The notes: a model not told the origin generated them from the sequence alone. A DNA stretch of 64,000 bases from Pseudomonas moraviensis (GCF_900105805.1 NZ_LT629788.1:558001-622000), one strand, 5' to 3'; shown: positions 16,531-25,273, counted from the stretch's first letter. Made by a program: numbers and translations.

Positions 16531-17502
16531 ATGAGCACCAAGACATTTCTGGTAACGGGTGGCAACGGTTTCGTGGGCCGGGCATTGATCGGGCAATTGC
16601 TCGCGTCAGCGGACTGCCGTGTCGTGGCCCCTCTGCGCCGCGCCGAAACGGCCGTCGACCCTCGCATGCGTGCGATCCAGTGGTCCGGTCTTGGCAGCGG
16701 GCAGGATCTGTCGGAAGCGCTGCAGGGCGTCGATTGCGTCATTCATGCGGCAGCCCGGGTCCACGTCATGAACGAGGTGGCTGTTGATCCGCTGGCAGCG
16801 TTTCGTCAGGTCAATGTCCAAGGCACTCTGGATCTTGCCCGGCAAGCTGCGGCGGCCGGAGTGCGGCGTTTCATCTTCGTCAGTTCGATCAAGGTCAATG
16901 GCGAAGGTACTCCGCCGGGCCGGCCGTACTGCGCCGACGACGTACCTGCTCCGGTCGATCCGTACGGTATCTCGAAATACGAGGCGGAGCAGGTGTTGCA
17001 GGCGCTGGCGAAGGAGACTGGCATGGAAGTCGTGATCATTCGACCGGTGTTGGTTTACGGGCCTGGGGTCAAAGCCAATTTCCTCGGCATGATGCGCTGG
17101 CTCGTTCGAGGCGTGCCGCTGCCATTCGGTACTGTCGACAACCGACGCAGCCTGCTGGGGCTGGACAATCTGATCGACCTTTTGCTGACGTGCGTCGAGC
17201 ACCCGGCCGCTGCAAACCAGGTATTCCTGGCCAGTGATGGTGAAGATGTGTCGACCACTCAACTGTTGCGCAGGCTTGGCATTGCGCTCGGCAGACCGGC
17301 CCGGTTGGTGCCGGTCCCTGTCGGCTTGATGAGCGGTGTGGCCAGGTTGCTGGGGCGTGAAGCCCTGTCGCAGAGAATCTTCGGTTCTCTGCAGGTCGAC
17401 ATCAGCAAGAACCGCCAATTATTGAACTGGGTGCCTCCTGTGCCCCTTGATCGCGCCTTGAGCCTGACGGCGCAGCATTTTCTGGATACTCGCGAAATAT
17501 GA
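16531..17502 (+). CDS. wbpV: UDP-sugar 4-ketoreductase/epimerase, WbpV-like
   Basis: A 323-residue extended SDR enzyme with cofactor loop LVTGGNGFVGRAL, the SSIKVNGE segment and YxxxK in DPYGISKYEAEQ. Its place directly before wbpL and wbpM matches wbpV/wbpK-type genes of P. aeruginosa O-antigen loci. Those enzymes reduce UDP-4-keto-6-deoxy-N-acetylhexosamine (the WbpM product) to UDP-N-acetylquinovosamine or UDP-N-acetylfucosamine. Which epimer is made cannot be decided by eye. The stop overlaps the wbpL start as ATGA. Confidence 0.82.
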   Translation: MSTKTFLVTGGNGFVGRALIGQLLASADCRVVAPLRRAETAVDPRMRAIQWSGLGSGQDLSEALQGVDCVIHAAARVHVMNEVAVDPLAAFRQVNVQGTLDLARQAAAAGVRRFIFVSSIKVNGEGTPPGRPYCADDVPAPVDPYGISKYEAEQVLQALAKETGMEVVIIRPVLVYGPGVKANFLGMMRWLVRGVPLPFGTVDNRRSLLGLDNLIDLLLTCVEHPAAANQVFLASDGEDVSTTQLLRRLGIALGRPARLVPVPVGLMSGVARLLGREALSQRIFGSLQVDISKNRQLLNWVPPVPLDRALSLTAQHFLDTREI

Positions 17503-18530
17503 ATTACGGATGGTTCATCGCGATCATCGCGCTTTTCTCCCTCACGCTGACCTGGGTTTTGCGCCATTACGCATTGTCACGAAGCCTGATGGATATTCCC
17601 AACGCGCGAAGCTCGCATTCGGTGCCAACCCCGCGCGGGGGCGGGGTGGCGATTGTTCTGACATTCATAGTGGCGCTGGTTTATCTGCTGTGGCGGGATC
17701 TGCTCGCGTTTGCGCCATTTTTGGCCATCGCCGGGGCGGGTACGCTGGTCGCCGTGGTTGGTTTCATGGACGACCATGGACACATCGCCGCACGCTGGCG
17801 CTTGTTGGGGCATTTTGCCGCGGCGATCTGGTTGCTCTGGTGGATGGGCGGACTGCCTGCCTTGCGGATTTGGGGCGTGCTGGTCGACCTGGGCGTTGTC
17901 GGTGATGTGCTGGCGGCCTTTTATCTGGTCTGGCTGCTCAACCTCTACAACTTCATGGATGGCATCGACGGGATCGCCAGTGTCGAAGCCATTTGCGTGT
18001 GCCTCGGTGCCTGTCTTCTTGGCTGGCTGGGTGGCTGGCCGCAGCTGGTATGGGCCCCGCTTTTGCTCGCAGTTTGCGTCGGCGGTTTCCTGTTCTGGAA
18101 TTTCCCGCCCGCGAGGATCTTCATGGGCGATGCCGGCAGTGGGTTTCTCGGTATCGTGCTGGGAGGCTTGTCGCTCCAGGCGGCGGGACAGAATGCCGAA
18201 CTGCTGTGGGGTTGGTTGATTCTGCTCGGCGTATTCATTGTCGACGCGACGTTCACGCTGTTTCGGCGCCTGCTGCGCGGCGATAAAGTTTATGAGGCGC
18301 ACCGCAGTCATGCCTATCAATATGCCTCTCGTCGGTTTGGCGCTCATCTGCCCGTCACTATTGCCGTTGCCGTGATCAATATGTTCTGGTTGTTGCCGAT
18401 TGCCGTGGCCGTCATGCATTTCGGTCTGGACGGGAGCGTGGGCATTATTGTCGCCTATGCTCCTTTGCTGTGGCTGGCGATCAGGTATCGCGCCGGCGAA
18501 CTGGAAAAGAGCTCGGAAATCCGCGGGTAA
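17499..18530 (+). CDS. wbpL: Undecaprenyl-phosphate sugar-1-phosphate transferase, WbpL-like
   Basis: A 343-residue polytopic enzyme of the WecA/MraY superfamily with about ten transmembrane helices. Seen motifs are FMDDHGH (Mg2+-binding aspartates), NFMDGIDGIAS, FMGDAGSGFLG and the C-terminal HRSHAYQYASRR loop. WbpL transfers FucNAc- or QuiNAc-1-phosphate to undecaprenyl phosphate and starts O-antigen synthesis; in P. aeruginosa it primes both the common and the specific antigen. Here it is likely the primer for the Wzm/Wzt-exported chain. Confidence 0.93.
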   Translation: MNYGWFIAIIALFSLTLTWVLRHYALSRSLMDIPNARSSHSVPTPRGGGVAIVLTFIVALVYLLWRDLLAFAPFLAIAGAGTLVAVVGFMDDHGHIAARWRLLGHFAAAIWLLWWMGGLPALRIWGVLVDLGVVGDVLAAFYLVWLLNLYNFMDGIDGIASVEAICVCLGACLLGWLGGWPQLVWAPLLLAVCVGGFLFWNFPPARIFMGDAGSGFLGIVLGGLSLQAAGQNAELLWGWLILLGVFIVDATFTLFRRLLRGDKVYEAHRSHAYQYASRRFGAHLPVTIAVAVINMFWLLPIAVAVMHFGLDGSVGIIVAYAPLLWLAIRYRAGELEKSSEIRG

Positions 18531-18611
18531 CAGTTCTGTCATTTGGGTTTACAGTGCAGGGCATGCCAGCAGTTTCGCAGAGGGATACAGCAGTTGAAGG
18601 GAGAAAACTGA

Positions 18612-20621
18612 GTGTTTGAAGAGTTGATGGACAAGGTTCGGGAACGGCTCGTCGCATTGCCAAGGCGACGCAAGCGCCTGATTCAGGTGGCAACGGACAT
18701 CGTCCTGGTCTGGGCAGCCCTGTGGCTGGCGTTCATCGTGCGCCTGGGCATTGATGACATGTATAACCCGTTCAGAGTGCATGTCTGGCTGTTTGTCTGC
18801 GCACCCGTTGTCGCCATTCCCTTGTTCATCCGCTTCGGTATGTACCGGGCGGTCATGCGCTATTTCGGCAATGATGCCCTGATTGCCATCATCAAGGCCG
18901 TCAGTCTCTCTTCGCTGATCCTGGCCGTTGTCGTGTACTGGTACAGCAACCATGAGGCTGTGGTCCCGCGTTCGATCATTTTCAATTACTGGTGGTTGAG
19001 CCTGGTCATCATCGGCGGACTGCGCCTGTGCATGCGCCAGTACTTCATGGGCGACTGGTTCACTGCAGCACAGCACGTGCCCTTCACCAATCGTGACAAT
19101 GGCCTGACCAAGGTCGCCATTTACGGCGCCGGCGTCGCCGGCAATCAGTTGGTTGCCGCGTTGCGCATGGGCAAGGTCATGCGCCCCGTGGCTTTCATCG
19201 ACGATGATGCCAGTATCGCTGACCGTTCGATCTCGGGTCTGCATGTCTATAAACCCAAGCACATTCAGGAAATGATCGACGTCACCGGTGCGCAGGAAAT
19301 CCTGCTGGCCCTGCCATCCTCCACCCGGGCCAGGCGGCGGGAAATCCTCAATCTGCTCGAGGGTTTTCCTCTGCATATCCGCAGCGTGCCGAATTTCACC
19401 GATCTGGCCAGTGGCAGGGTGAGAGTCGAGGATATTCAGGAAGTCGACATTGCTGACCTGTTGGGGCGCGATGCGGTGCCGGCACAACCGGACCTGCTCC
19501 AGCGCTGCATCAAGGGCAAAGTGGTCATGGTGACCGGTGCCGGTGGGTCGATCGGATCCGAGCTGTGCCGGCAGATTTTTTCCTTGGGACCGACCACGCT
19601 ACTGTTGTTCGATCACAGTGAATTCAATCTCTACAGCATTCTGTCCGAACTCGAGCAGCGCAGTTGCAGGGAGTCGGGAAAGGTCAGACTGCTGCCCATC
19701 CTCGGCTCCGTGCGCCATCCGCACAAGCTGCTGGACGTGATGAAAACCTGGCACGTCGACACTGTTTATCACGCCGCCGCTTACAAACATGTACCCATGG
19801 TCGAGCACAATATTGCCGAAGGTGTGCTGAACAACGTGATCGGCACCTTGAACACTGCGCAGGCCGCCCTGCAATCGGGTGTTGCCAATTTCGTGCTGAT
19901 CTCTACCGACAAGGCTGTACGCCCGACCAATGTGATGGGCAGTACCAAACGCCTGGCCGAGTTGGTGCTGCAGGCGCTCAGTCACGAGATTGCTCCGGTA
20001 CTGTTTGGCGACAAGTCCAACGTTTCAAGGGTCAACAAAACCCGCTTCACCATGGTTCGGTTCGGCAATGTGCTGGGGTCGTCCGGCTCGGTGATCCCGT
20101 TGTTCCACAGCCAAATCAAATCCGGCGGGCCGCTGACGGTTACCCATCCGAAAATCACCCGCTACTTCATGACCATTCCCGAGGCTGCGCAGTTGGTGAT
20201 TCAGGCCGGCTCCATGGGGCAAGGTGGCGATGTATTCGTGCTGGACATGGGCGAGCCGGTGAGGATCGTCGAGCTCGCCGAGAAAATGATCCATCTCTCC
20301 GGTCTGAGCGTGCGCTCGGACCGCAACCCGCAAGGCGATATTTCCATTGAGTTCACCGGGCTGCGTCCCGGCGAAAAGCTCTACGAAGAGTTGTTGATCG
20401 GCGATAACGTCGCCGCCACCCCGCATCCGATGATCATGAGCGCCCATGAGGACCATCTGCCATGGGATGTACTGAAAGCGCGGCTAAGCGAACTGCTGTC
20501 AGCCGTTGATAGCGACAACTACACCCACGTCCGGCAGCTCCTGCGCGAAACCGTCAGCGGCTATACACCCGACGGCGACATCGTCGACTGGATCTACCAG
20601 CAACGCCGCCTCGAGCCTTGA
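18612..20621 (+). CDS. wbpM: UDP-GlcNAc 4,6-dehydratase, WbpM-like membrane protein
   Basis: A 669-residue protein with four N-terminal transmembrane helices, a first Rossmann-like domain (KVAIYGAGVAGNQL) and a C-terminal SDR domain (MVTGAGGSIGSELC). The catalytic Tyr of SDR enzymes is replaced by Met (NVMGSTKR; Met and Lys four apart), the SMK variation known for WbpM. It makes the UDP-4-keto-6-deoxyhexosamine used by the WbpV-like enzyme. The start is GTG with a GAAGGGAG ribosome site; an ATG five codons later is the alternative. It closes the polysaccharide locus. Confidence 0.95.
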   Translation: MFEELMDKVRERLVALPRRRKRLIQVATDIVLVWAALWLAFIVRLGIDDMYNPFRVHVWLFVCAPVVAIPLFIRFGMYRAVMRYFGNDALIAIIKAVSLSSLILAVVVYWYSNHEAVVPRSIIFNYWWLSLVIIGGLRLCMRQYFMGDWFTAAQHVPFTNRDNGLTKVAIYGAGVAGNQLVAALRMGKVMRPVAFIDDDASIADRSISGLHVYKPKHIQEMIDVTGAQEILLALPSSTRARRREILNLLEGFPLHIRSVPNFTDLASGRVRVEDIQEVDIADLLGRDAVPAQPDLLQRCIKGKVVMVTGAGGSIGSELCRQIFSLGPTTLLLFDHSEFNLYSILSELEQRSCRESGKVRLLPILGSVRHPHKLLDVMKTWHVDTVYHAAAYKHVPMVEHNIAEGVLNNVIGTLNTAQAALQSGVANFVLISTDKAVRPTNVMGSTKRLAELVLQALSHEIAPVLFGDKSNVSRVNKTRFTMVRFGNVLGSSGSVIPLFHSQIKSGGPLTVTHPKITRYFMTIPEAAQLVIQAGSMGQGGDVFVLDMGEPVRIVELAEKMIHLSGLSVRSDRNPQGDISIEFTGLRPGEKLYEELLIGDNVAATPHPMIMSAHEDHLPWDVLKARLSELLSAVDSDNYTHVRQLLRETVSGYTPDGDIVDWIYQQRRLEP

Positions 20622-20650
20622 TTGTTTCACATTCTGTAACGCACGCATTT

Positions 20651-20678
20651 TTGACATCGCTCCAGCATGACCTACGTT
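20651..20678 (+). promoter_or_regulatory. Possible promoter of the ComEA-like gene
   Basis: A consensus -35 hexamer TTGACA lies at 20651-20656, followed 16 bp later by a weak -10 (TACGTT, 20673-20678). It lies in the 110 bp between wbpM and the helix-hairpin-helix gene. Only the -35 is convincing. Confidence 0.35.
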
Positions 20679-20683
20679 TGGAG

Positions 20684-20707
20684 AGCAGCTTCGGAAAAGC
20701 TGCTTTC
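20684..20707 (+). terminator. Hairpin after wbpM
   Basis: AGCAGCTT (20684-20691) and AAGCTGCT (20697-20704) form an 8-bp stem with a 5-nt loop, followed by TTC. It may be a weak terminator for the wbpV-wbpL-wbpM transcript, or leader structure of the next gene. Confidence 0.45.
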
Positions 20708-20731
20708 TAAAACGATGATGGAGCGTCACTT

Positions 20732-21067
20732 ATGCGTACCGGTTATTTCTACTCGCTGATCTTTGCTTTCCTCACCAGCGCCTCGATCGCTGCCATTGCT
20801 GCCCCTGTAGAGCCGACCGAGACAACAAAGGCGCCTTTGCTGATGGAGGCGGCTGCGCCCTCGGCAAGCGCGAAGGTCGATCTCAATGGCGCGGATGCGG
20901 CGACACTGCAAAAGGAGTTGTCGGGTGTGGGAGAGGCGAAGGCGCAAGCGATTGTTGCATATCGTGATACAAACGGGCCGTTCGCATCGGTGGATGAGTT
21001 GCTGGAAGTGAAGGGGATCGGCAAGGCGATTCTGGATCGCAACCGTGACAAGCTGGAAGTGAACTAA
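20732..21067 (+). CDS. ComEA-like helix-hairpin-helix protein
   Basis: A 111-residue exported protein. An N-terminal signal peptide (about residues 1-25, ending SIAAIAAPVE) is followed by a linker and a ComEA-type double helix-hairpin-helix domain with VDLNGADAATLQKELSGVG and LEVKGIGKAILDRN. ComEA proteins bind DNA in the periplasm during uptake; short Pseudomonas homologues are mostly uncharacterised. A ComEA-like gene directly after wbpM is, as I recall, conserved in Pseudomonas and marks the end of the O-antigen locus. Confidence 0.88.
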   Translation: MRTGYFYSLIFAFLTSASIAAIAAPVEPTETTKAPLLMEAAAPSASAKVDLNGADAATLQKELSGVGEAKAQAIVAYRDTNGPFASVDELLEVKGIGKAILDRNRDKLEVN

Positions 21068-21087
21068 GCTGACAGTTCAACGCCGAG

Positions 21088-21112
21088 AGGCCGGTCATTG
21101 ACCGGCCTTTTT
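21088..21112 (+). terminator. Rho-independent terminator after the ComEA-like gene
   Basis: AGGCCGGT and ACCGGCCT form an 8-bp GC-rich stem with a CATTG loop, followed by a run of T, 20 bp after the stop codon. Confidence 0.85.
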
Positions 21113-21181
21113 ATTGGCTGTCGACCAGTGGAGGCGTACAGGCTAAACATTACGGGTATCATATTGCGCCTTGATTATGCC

Positions 21182-21187
21182 TATAAT
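21182..21187 (+). promoter_or_regulatory. Consensus -10 hexamer upstream of fabF-like gene
   Basis: A perfect TATAAT lies 136 bp before the ATG in an AT-rich stretch. No clear -35 lies at 16-18 bp. The leader that would follow holds two small hairpins (GGCTG/CAGCC at 21201-21216 and GCCGAG/CTCGGC at 21229-21243). Confidence 0.45.
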
Positions 21188-21323
21188 AAATTCCGCTTGG
21201 GGCTGATTCAGCAGCCGAAACGGCATCGGCCGAGCTGCTCGGCATTTCGTCGCTGACGCAGTAGCCGAATCGCAGCACGCCGCGATACGTCGAATATTGA
21301 ATTGATAAAGGGGTCACCACGGT

Positions 21324-22598
21324 ATGAACCAACGTCGAGTCGTCGTCACGGGCATGGGCCTGGTTTCACCCTTGGGCAGTGATGTTGAAATCGTCTGGAA
21401 GCGTTTGCTCGCCGGGCATTCCGGGTTGCGCAATTTGCCTGACGCGGTCGTGGCTGATCTGCCGACCCGGGTGGGCGGCCGTGTGCCGACGGTCGAGGAG
21501 GACGCCGAGGCCGGGTTCGACCCGGATCGCGCAACGCCACCCAAAGAACAGAAGAAGATGGATCGCTTCATCCTGTTTGCCATGGAAGCGGCGCGGCAGG
21601 CTTTGGAGCAGGCCGACTGGCATCCAGCGGACGCGGAAAGCCAGGAGCGCACTGCGACGATCATCGGCTCGGGAGTCGGCGGTTTCGGTGCGATTGCCGA
21701 TGCCGTGCGTACCACCGACAGCCGTGGTCCTCGGCGTTTGTCACCGTTCACCATTCCATCGTTTCTGGTCAATCTCGCGGCCGGTCATGTCTCGATCCAG
21801 CATGGCCTGAAAGGGCCGTTGGGCGCACCGGTGACCGCATGTGCAGCCGGGGTTCAGGCGATCGGCGACGCGGCGCGGTTGATTCGCTCGGGAGAGGCGG
21901 ACATCGCCGTATGTGGCGGCGCGGAAGCGTCGATCGATCGCGTCAGTCTGGCGGGTTTCGCCGCCGCGCGGGCGTTGTCCAGCGGTTACAACGACACCCC
22001 TGAGAAAGCTTCCCGTCCGTTCGATAGCGGGCGCGATGGCTTCGTGATGGGTGAGGGGGCCGGCCTGCTGGTCATCGAGTCGCTGGAGCATGCTCTGGCG
22101 CGGGGGGCAAAACCGTTGGCCGAACTGGTGGGCTACGGCACCACCGCCGATGCCTATCATCTGACCGCCGGGCCGGAAGACGGCAGCGGCGCGCGGCGGG
22201 CGATGCAACTGGCTCTGGCCCAGAGTGGCGTGACGCCGGCGCAGGTGCAACATCTCAACGCTCACGCCACTTCAACGCCGGTTGGCGACCTGGGCGAGTT
22301 GGCCGCGATCAAGGCGGTGTTCGGTGCGCAGAACAAAATCGCCGTAACGTCGACCAAATCCGCTACCGGACATCTGCTCGGCGCGGCGGGTGGGCTGGAA
22401 GCGATTTTCACCCTGCTGGCGATCCGTGATCAGGTGGTGCCGCCGACGCTCAACTTCGAAAACCCGGATCCAGCGAGCGAAGGGGTGGACATTGTCCATG
22501 GCGAGGCGCGGCCGATGCCGATCGAGTTTGCGTTGTCCAATGGCTTCGGTTTTGGCGGGGTCAATGCGAGTGTGTTGTTCAAGCGCTGGGGAGGTTAA
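21324..22598 (+). CDS. Beta-ketoacyl-ACP synthase II paralogue (FabF-like)
   Basis: A 424-residue condensing enzyme of the thiolase fold. The Cys-His-His triad is Cys173 (TACAAGVQ), His314 (NAHATSTP) and His350 (KSATGHLLGA). It elongates acyl-ACP with malonyl-ACP. Length and motifs fit FabF. It is not in the usual fabD-fabG-acpP-fabF cluster, so it is probably a second copy with a special role. The ATG follows AAAGGGG. It ends convergently with the TetR gene and shares 4 bp with it. Confidence 0.92.
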   Translation: MNQRRVVVTGMGLVSPLGSDVEIVWKRLLAGHSGLRNLPDAVVADLPTRVGGRVPTVEEDAEAGFDPDRATPPKEQKKMDRFILFAMEAARQALEQADWHPADAESQERTATIIGSGVGGFGAIADAVRTTDSRGPRRLSPFTIPSFLVNLAAGHVSIQHGLKGPLGAPVTACAAGVQAIGDAARLIRSGEADIAVCGGAEASIDRVSLAGFAAARALSSGYNDTPEKASRPFDSGRDGFVMGEGAGLLVIESLEHALARGAKPLAELVGYGTTADAYHLTAGPEDGSGARRAMQLALAQSGVTPAQVQHLNAHATSTPVGDLGELAAIKAVFGAQNKIAVTSTKSATGHLLGAAGGLEAIFTLLAIRDQVVPPTLNFENPDPASEGVDIVHGEARPMPIEFALSNGFGFGGVNASVLFKRWGG

Positions 22599-23152
22599 TC
22601 GGTCGATTGCTTGAGATGCTCGCGGGTGACGTCGAGGATGCGCTGAGCGAAGTCGGCATCGGCGACGCTGCGCGACAGCAGCAGTGCACCCGCCAGGGTC
22701 GCCATGATGACAATGCTGCGATCGGCAATATTGTCGCCTGCGAGTGTGCCTTGAATCTGGCTGAGTCGAGCATTGAGGACTTCGTCGCTGGTTGGGCTCG
22801 GCTGGCCGCGCAGGCCCAGCTCTGAGGAAATGGTCAGCAGCGGGCAGCCTTCGTGGGGCGAGGTCTGATGCCACTCTGACAGGTAGGTATCGATAAAGAC
22901 CTGCAGAGGGTTTTCCTGCGCGAAGATGTCTTCACACAGGCCCGCGACCTGCTCGCCGGCCGCTTGCAGGGCTTTTTCGACCAGTTCTTCCTTTGATTTG
23001 AAGTGCGAGTAGAAACCGCCATGGGTCAAGCCGAGGGCCTTCATCAAAGGTTGCAGGCCGGTCGCGCCGATGCCGTCCTTGCGAAAGCGCGCCGAGGCTT
23101 CCTTGATGATGCGCTGATGGGTCTGGGCTTTGTGATCTGGCGAGTAACGCAT
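22595..23152 (-). CDS. TetR-family transcriptional regulator
   Basis: A 185-residue regulator. The N-terminal helix-turn-helix (about residues 10-55) shows IGATGLQPLMKALGLTHGGFYSHFKSKEEL cut into the usual TetR pattern, with GGFYSHF as the recognition-helix region. The C-terminal ligand domain has a Cys near residue 103 (HEGCPLL). This subgroup often controls adjacent oxidoreductase or efflux genes, but here both neighbours are convergent or distant. The target may be its own promoter in 23153-23290. Confidence 0.9.
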   Translation of the reverse strand: MRYSPDHKAQTHQRIIKEASARFRKDGIGATGLQPLMKALGLTHGGFYSHFKSKEELVEKALQAAGEQVAGLCEDIFAQENPLQVFIDTYLSEWHQTSPHEGCPLLTISSELGLRGQPSPTSDEVLNARLSQIQGTLAGDNIADRSIVIMATLAGALLLSRSVADADFAQRILDVTREHLKQSTD

Positions 23153-23290
23153 GTGGAGCTCTCCGCGACGATGTTGCCATCTTAACCACGGAAGATTAAA
23201 TGGTGACTGTACTTCTAAAATCTAAAAAGCCTGCCAGTAAGTCCGATTGCATTGGAAAAACCAACCCCGCCATTGCAGCGGGGTCTGGTG

Positions 23291-23458
23291 TCAGCGGTCC
23301 TGTGCGTCCTTGGCGTCCGCTTCGGCATTGCGCTGTGCGACGCGCTTGCGTTCTTCATCGGTCAGTTCGACCTTGTTGGCGGTGTCGCGCAACATCATCA
23401 ATCCGCCAACAATCGAGCCGATCGCAACGACCAGAATCAACCAGGCATACCAGGGCAT
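23291..23458 (-). CDS. Small membrane protein, DUF2897-like
   Basis: A 55-residue protein: one transmembrane helix (WYAWLILVVAIGSIVGGLMM) then a charged tail (LTDEERKRVAQRNAEADAK). The ATG at 23458 is preceded by AAGGAGA, which decides the start over in-frame upstream codons. The architecture fits the DUF2897 family; function unknown. It lies 145 bp downstream of the permease on the same strand. Confidence 0.8.
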   Translation of the reverse strand: MPWYAWLILVVAIGSIVGGLMMLRDTANKVELTDEERKRVAQRNAEADAKDAQDR

Positions 23459-23603
23459 AACGGCTCTCCTTAATGGCAGCTCGACGGGCGAGGATTTCGC
23501 CGTGCGATGCTGCATACCACTTTTGAGCGAAGTGAACTCGCAGTGGTTCCCTTCCAGGCCGCTTGCCCCCGGTGGATCCCAAATTTTTGTAGGGGACGGG
23601 GCG

Positions 23604-24968
23604 TTACAGGCCTGTGAGCATCGCATCCGCCGGTGCATCGGCGCGCAGTTGTCCGGTAAGCAGGAAGTAACAGAACCCGACCGCCATGAAGCCGAGGAAA
23701 ATCAGCCCGATCAGCGTGTTGAACCACGCCATCGCCACCAGGCAAACCACGGCCAGTATCAGCGCAATCAACGGCACCAGCGGGTAACACGGCGCCCTGA
23801 AGGTGCGCTCCAGATTCGGTTCCGTTTTACGCAGTTTGAACAGGCTGAGCATGCTCATGATGTACATCACGATTGCGCCGAACACGGCCATGGTGATCAT
23901 CGCAGCTGTCAGTGTCATGCCGCCGAGGTTGATCAGGCCATCGCTGTAGATCGCGGCAATGCCGATGAGCCCGCCGGCGATGATCGCGCGGTGTGGTGTC
24001 TGGAAGCGCGAGAGCTTAGCCAGCGAAGCAGGCAGATAGCCGGCGCGGGCGAGGGCGAAGAACTGTCGTGAGTAGCCGAGAATGATCCCGTGAAAACTGG
24101 CGACCAGCCCGAACAGGCCGATCCACACCAGCATGTGCAGCCAGCCGGAGTTGTCACCGACCACGGTTTTCATCGCTTGTGGCAACGGATCGTTGATGTT
24201 GGCCAGGGTGCGCCAGTCGCCGACGCCGCCGGCAAAGAACATCACGCCCATGGCCAGCAGCACCAGGGTCAGAATGCCGCTGATGTAGGCTTTCGGGATC
24301 GTGCGCTTGGGATCCTTGGCTTCTTCGGCGGCCATCGCTGCGCCTTCGATGGCGAGGAAGAACCAGATGGCAAAGGGAATCGCCGCGAACATCCCGGCAA
24401 TCGCCGGCGCGCCGAAGACGTCGGAGCCGGCCCAGCCATTCAGCGCGAAGTTGCTGAAGCTGAACGCCGGCGCGACTACGCCCATGAAAACAAGCAACTC
24501 AGCCACCGCCAGCACGCAGACGATCAGCTCGAACGTCGCCGCCAGTTTCACCCCGAGAATGTTCAGGCTCATGAACACGATGTACGCGCCAACCGCTGCG
24601 TGTTTCGGGTCGAGGGCCGGAAATTGCACATTCAGATAAGCACCGATCGCCAAGGCAATCGCCGGCGGGGCGAAGACGAATTCGATCAGTGTGGCCAGCC
24701 CCGCGATCAATCCGCCTTTCTCGCCGAACGCACGGCGGCTGTAGGCAAATGGCCCGCCGGCATGGGGAATTGCGGTGGTCAATTCGGTGAAACTGAAGAT
24801 GAAACAGGTGTACATGGTCGCGACCATGAATGAAGTCACCAGAAAGCCCAGCGTGCCCGCCACGCCCCAGCCGTAACTCCAGCCGAAATATTCCCCGGAA
24901 ATCACCAGCCCCACGGCAATGCCCCACAGGTGCAACGTGCCCAGCGTCGGTTTGAGTTGTGTGTTCAT
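23604..24968 (-). CDS. eat: Ethanolamine permease (APC superfamily)
   Basis: A 454-residue transporter with about 12 transmembrane helices. The N-terminus (LHLWGIAVGLVISGEYFGW) and ELTTAIPHAGGPFAYSRRA are typical of ethanolamine permeases of the APC family, which take up ethanolamine in exchange or with protons. The ATG at 24968 follows GGGAG and is the best start. The usual eutBC lyase genes are not next to it, so catabolic genes must lie elsewhere. Another amine or amino acid substrate is possible. Confidence 0.85.
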   Translation of the reverse strand: MNTQLKPTLGTLHLWGIAVGLVISGEYFGWSYGWGVAGTLGFLVTSFMVATMYTCFIFSFTELTTAIPHAGGPFAYSRRAFGEKGGLIAGLATLIEFVFAPPAIALAIGAYLNVQFPALDPKHAAVGAYIVFMSLNILGVKLAATFELIVCVLAVAELLVFMGVVAPAFSFSNFALNGWAGSDVFGAPAIAGMFAAIPFAIWFFLAIEGAAMAAEEAKDPKRTIPKAYISGILTLVLLAMGVMFFAGGVGDWRTLANINDPLPQAMKTVVGDNSGWLHMLVWIGLFGLVASFHGIILGYSRQFFALARAGYLPASLAKLSRFQTPHRAIIAGGLIGIAAIYSDGLINLGGMTLTAAMITMAVFGAIVMYIMSMLSLFKLRKTEPNLERTFRAPCYPLVPLIALILAVVCLVAMAWFNTLIGLIFLGFMAVGFCYFLLTGQLRADAPADAMLTGL

Positions 24969-25138
24969 GCGCTTGCTCCCGCAATGGTTGGAAAGCTCCG
25001 GGGAGGGCGCGTGCAGTGGGCGTGCCACTGCCGTGAAACAAGTCGTAATGAGTTCAAAGCTGTCGCAGCGGGGATGATTGGCGCTGGATGTGTGGGTTTT
25101 GTGCGCCAGTTGGGTGCGATGTTGTCTGCGCCGCCGCC

Positions 25139-25207
25139 TTCGCGAGCAGGCTCGCTCCTACAGGGCGACGCATTCCAAATGTAGGAGTGAGCCTGCTCGC
25201 GATGGGG
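25139..25207. repeat. REPIN-like inverted REP pair (copy 1)
   Basis: Two inverted copies of the GTAGGAG(T/C)GAGCCTGCTCGCGA palindrome separated by about 17 bp, in the divergent gap between eat and kdpF. The left arm is the CGCTCC variant, the right arm the CACTCC (GTGAGC) variant. The rest of the 24969-25364 gap holds kdp regulatory sequence. Confidence 0.9.
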
Positions 25208-25256
25208 CCTGTACAAACACCAGAAATCTCCCTGTAAAGCCCGCATAAACCCACTC

Positions 25257-25273
25257 TTTACGCTTTCTTTATG
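25257..25273 (+). promoter_or_regulatory. Candidate KdpE operator upstream of kdpF
   Basis: TTTACGCTTTCTTTATG is a T-rich 17-mer, 92 bp before the kdpF ATG. From memory it agrees at about 12 of 17 positions with the E. coli KdpE site (TTTATACTTTTTTTACA), including both TTTA half-sites 11 bp apart. The assignment is a visual comparison only. Confidence 0.5.

Noticed and set aside
1..20621. Whole polysaccharide locus as a recent genomic island
   Set aside because: No integrase, transposase, tRNA or direct repeats are visible inside; the variable gene content fits ordinary O-antigen diversity at the wbpM site.
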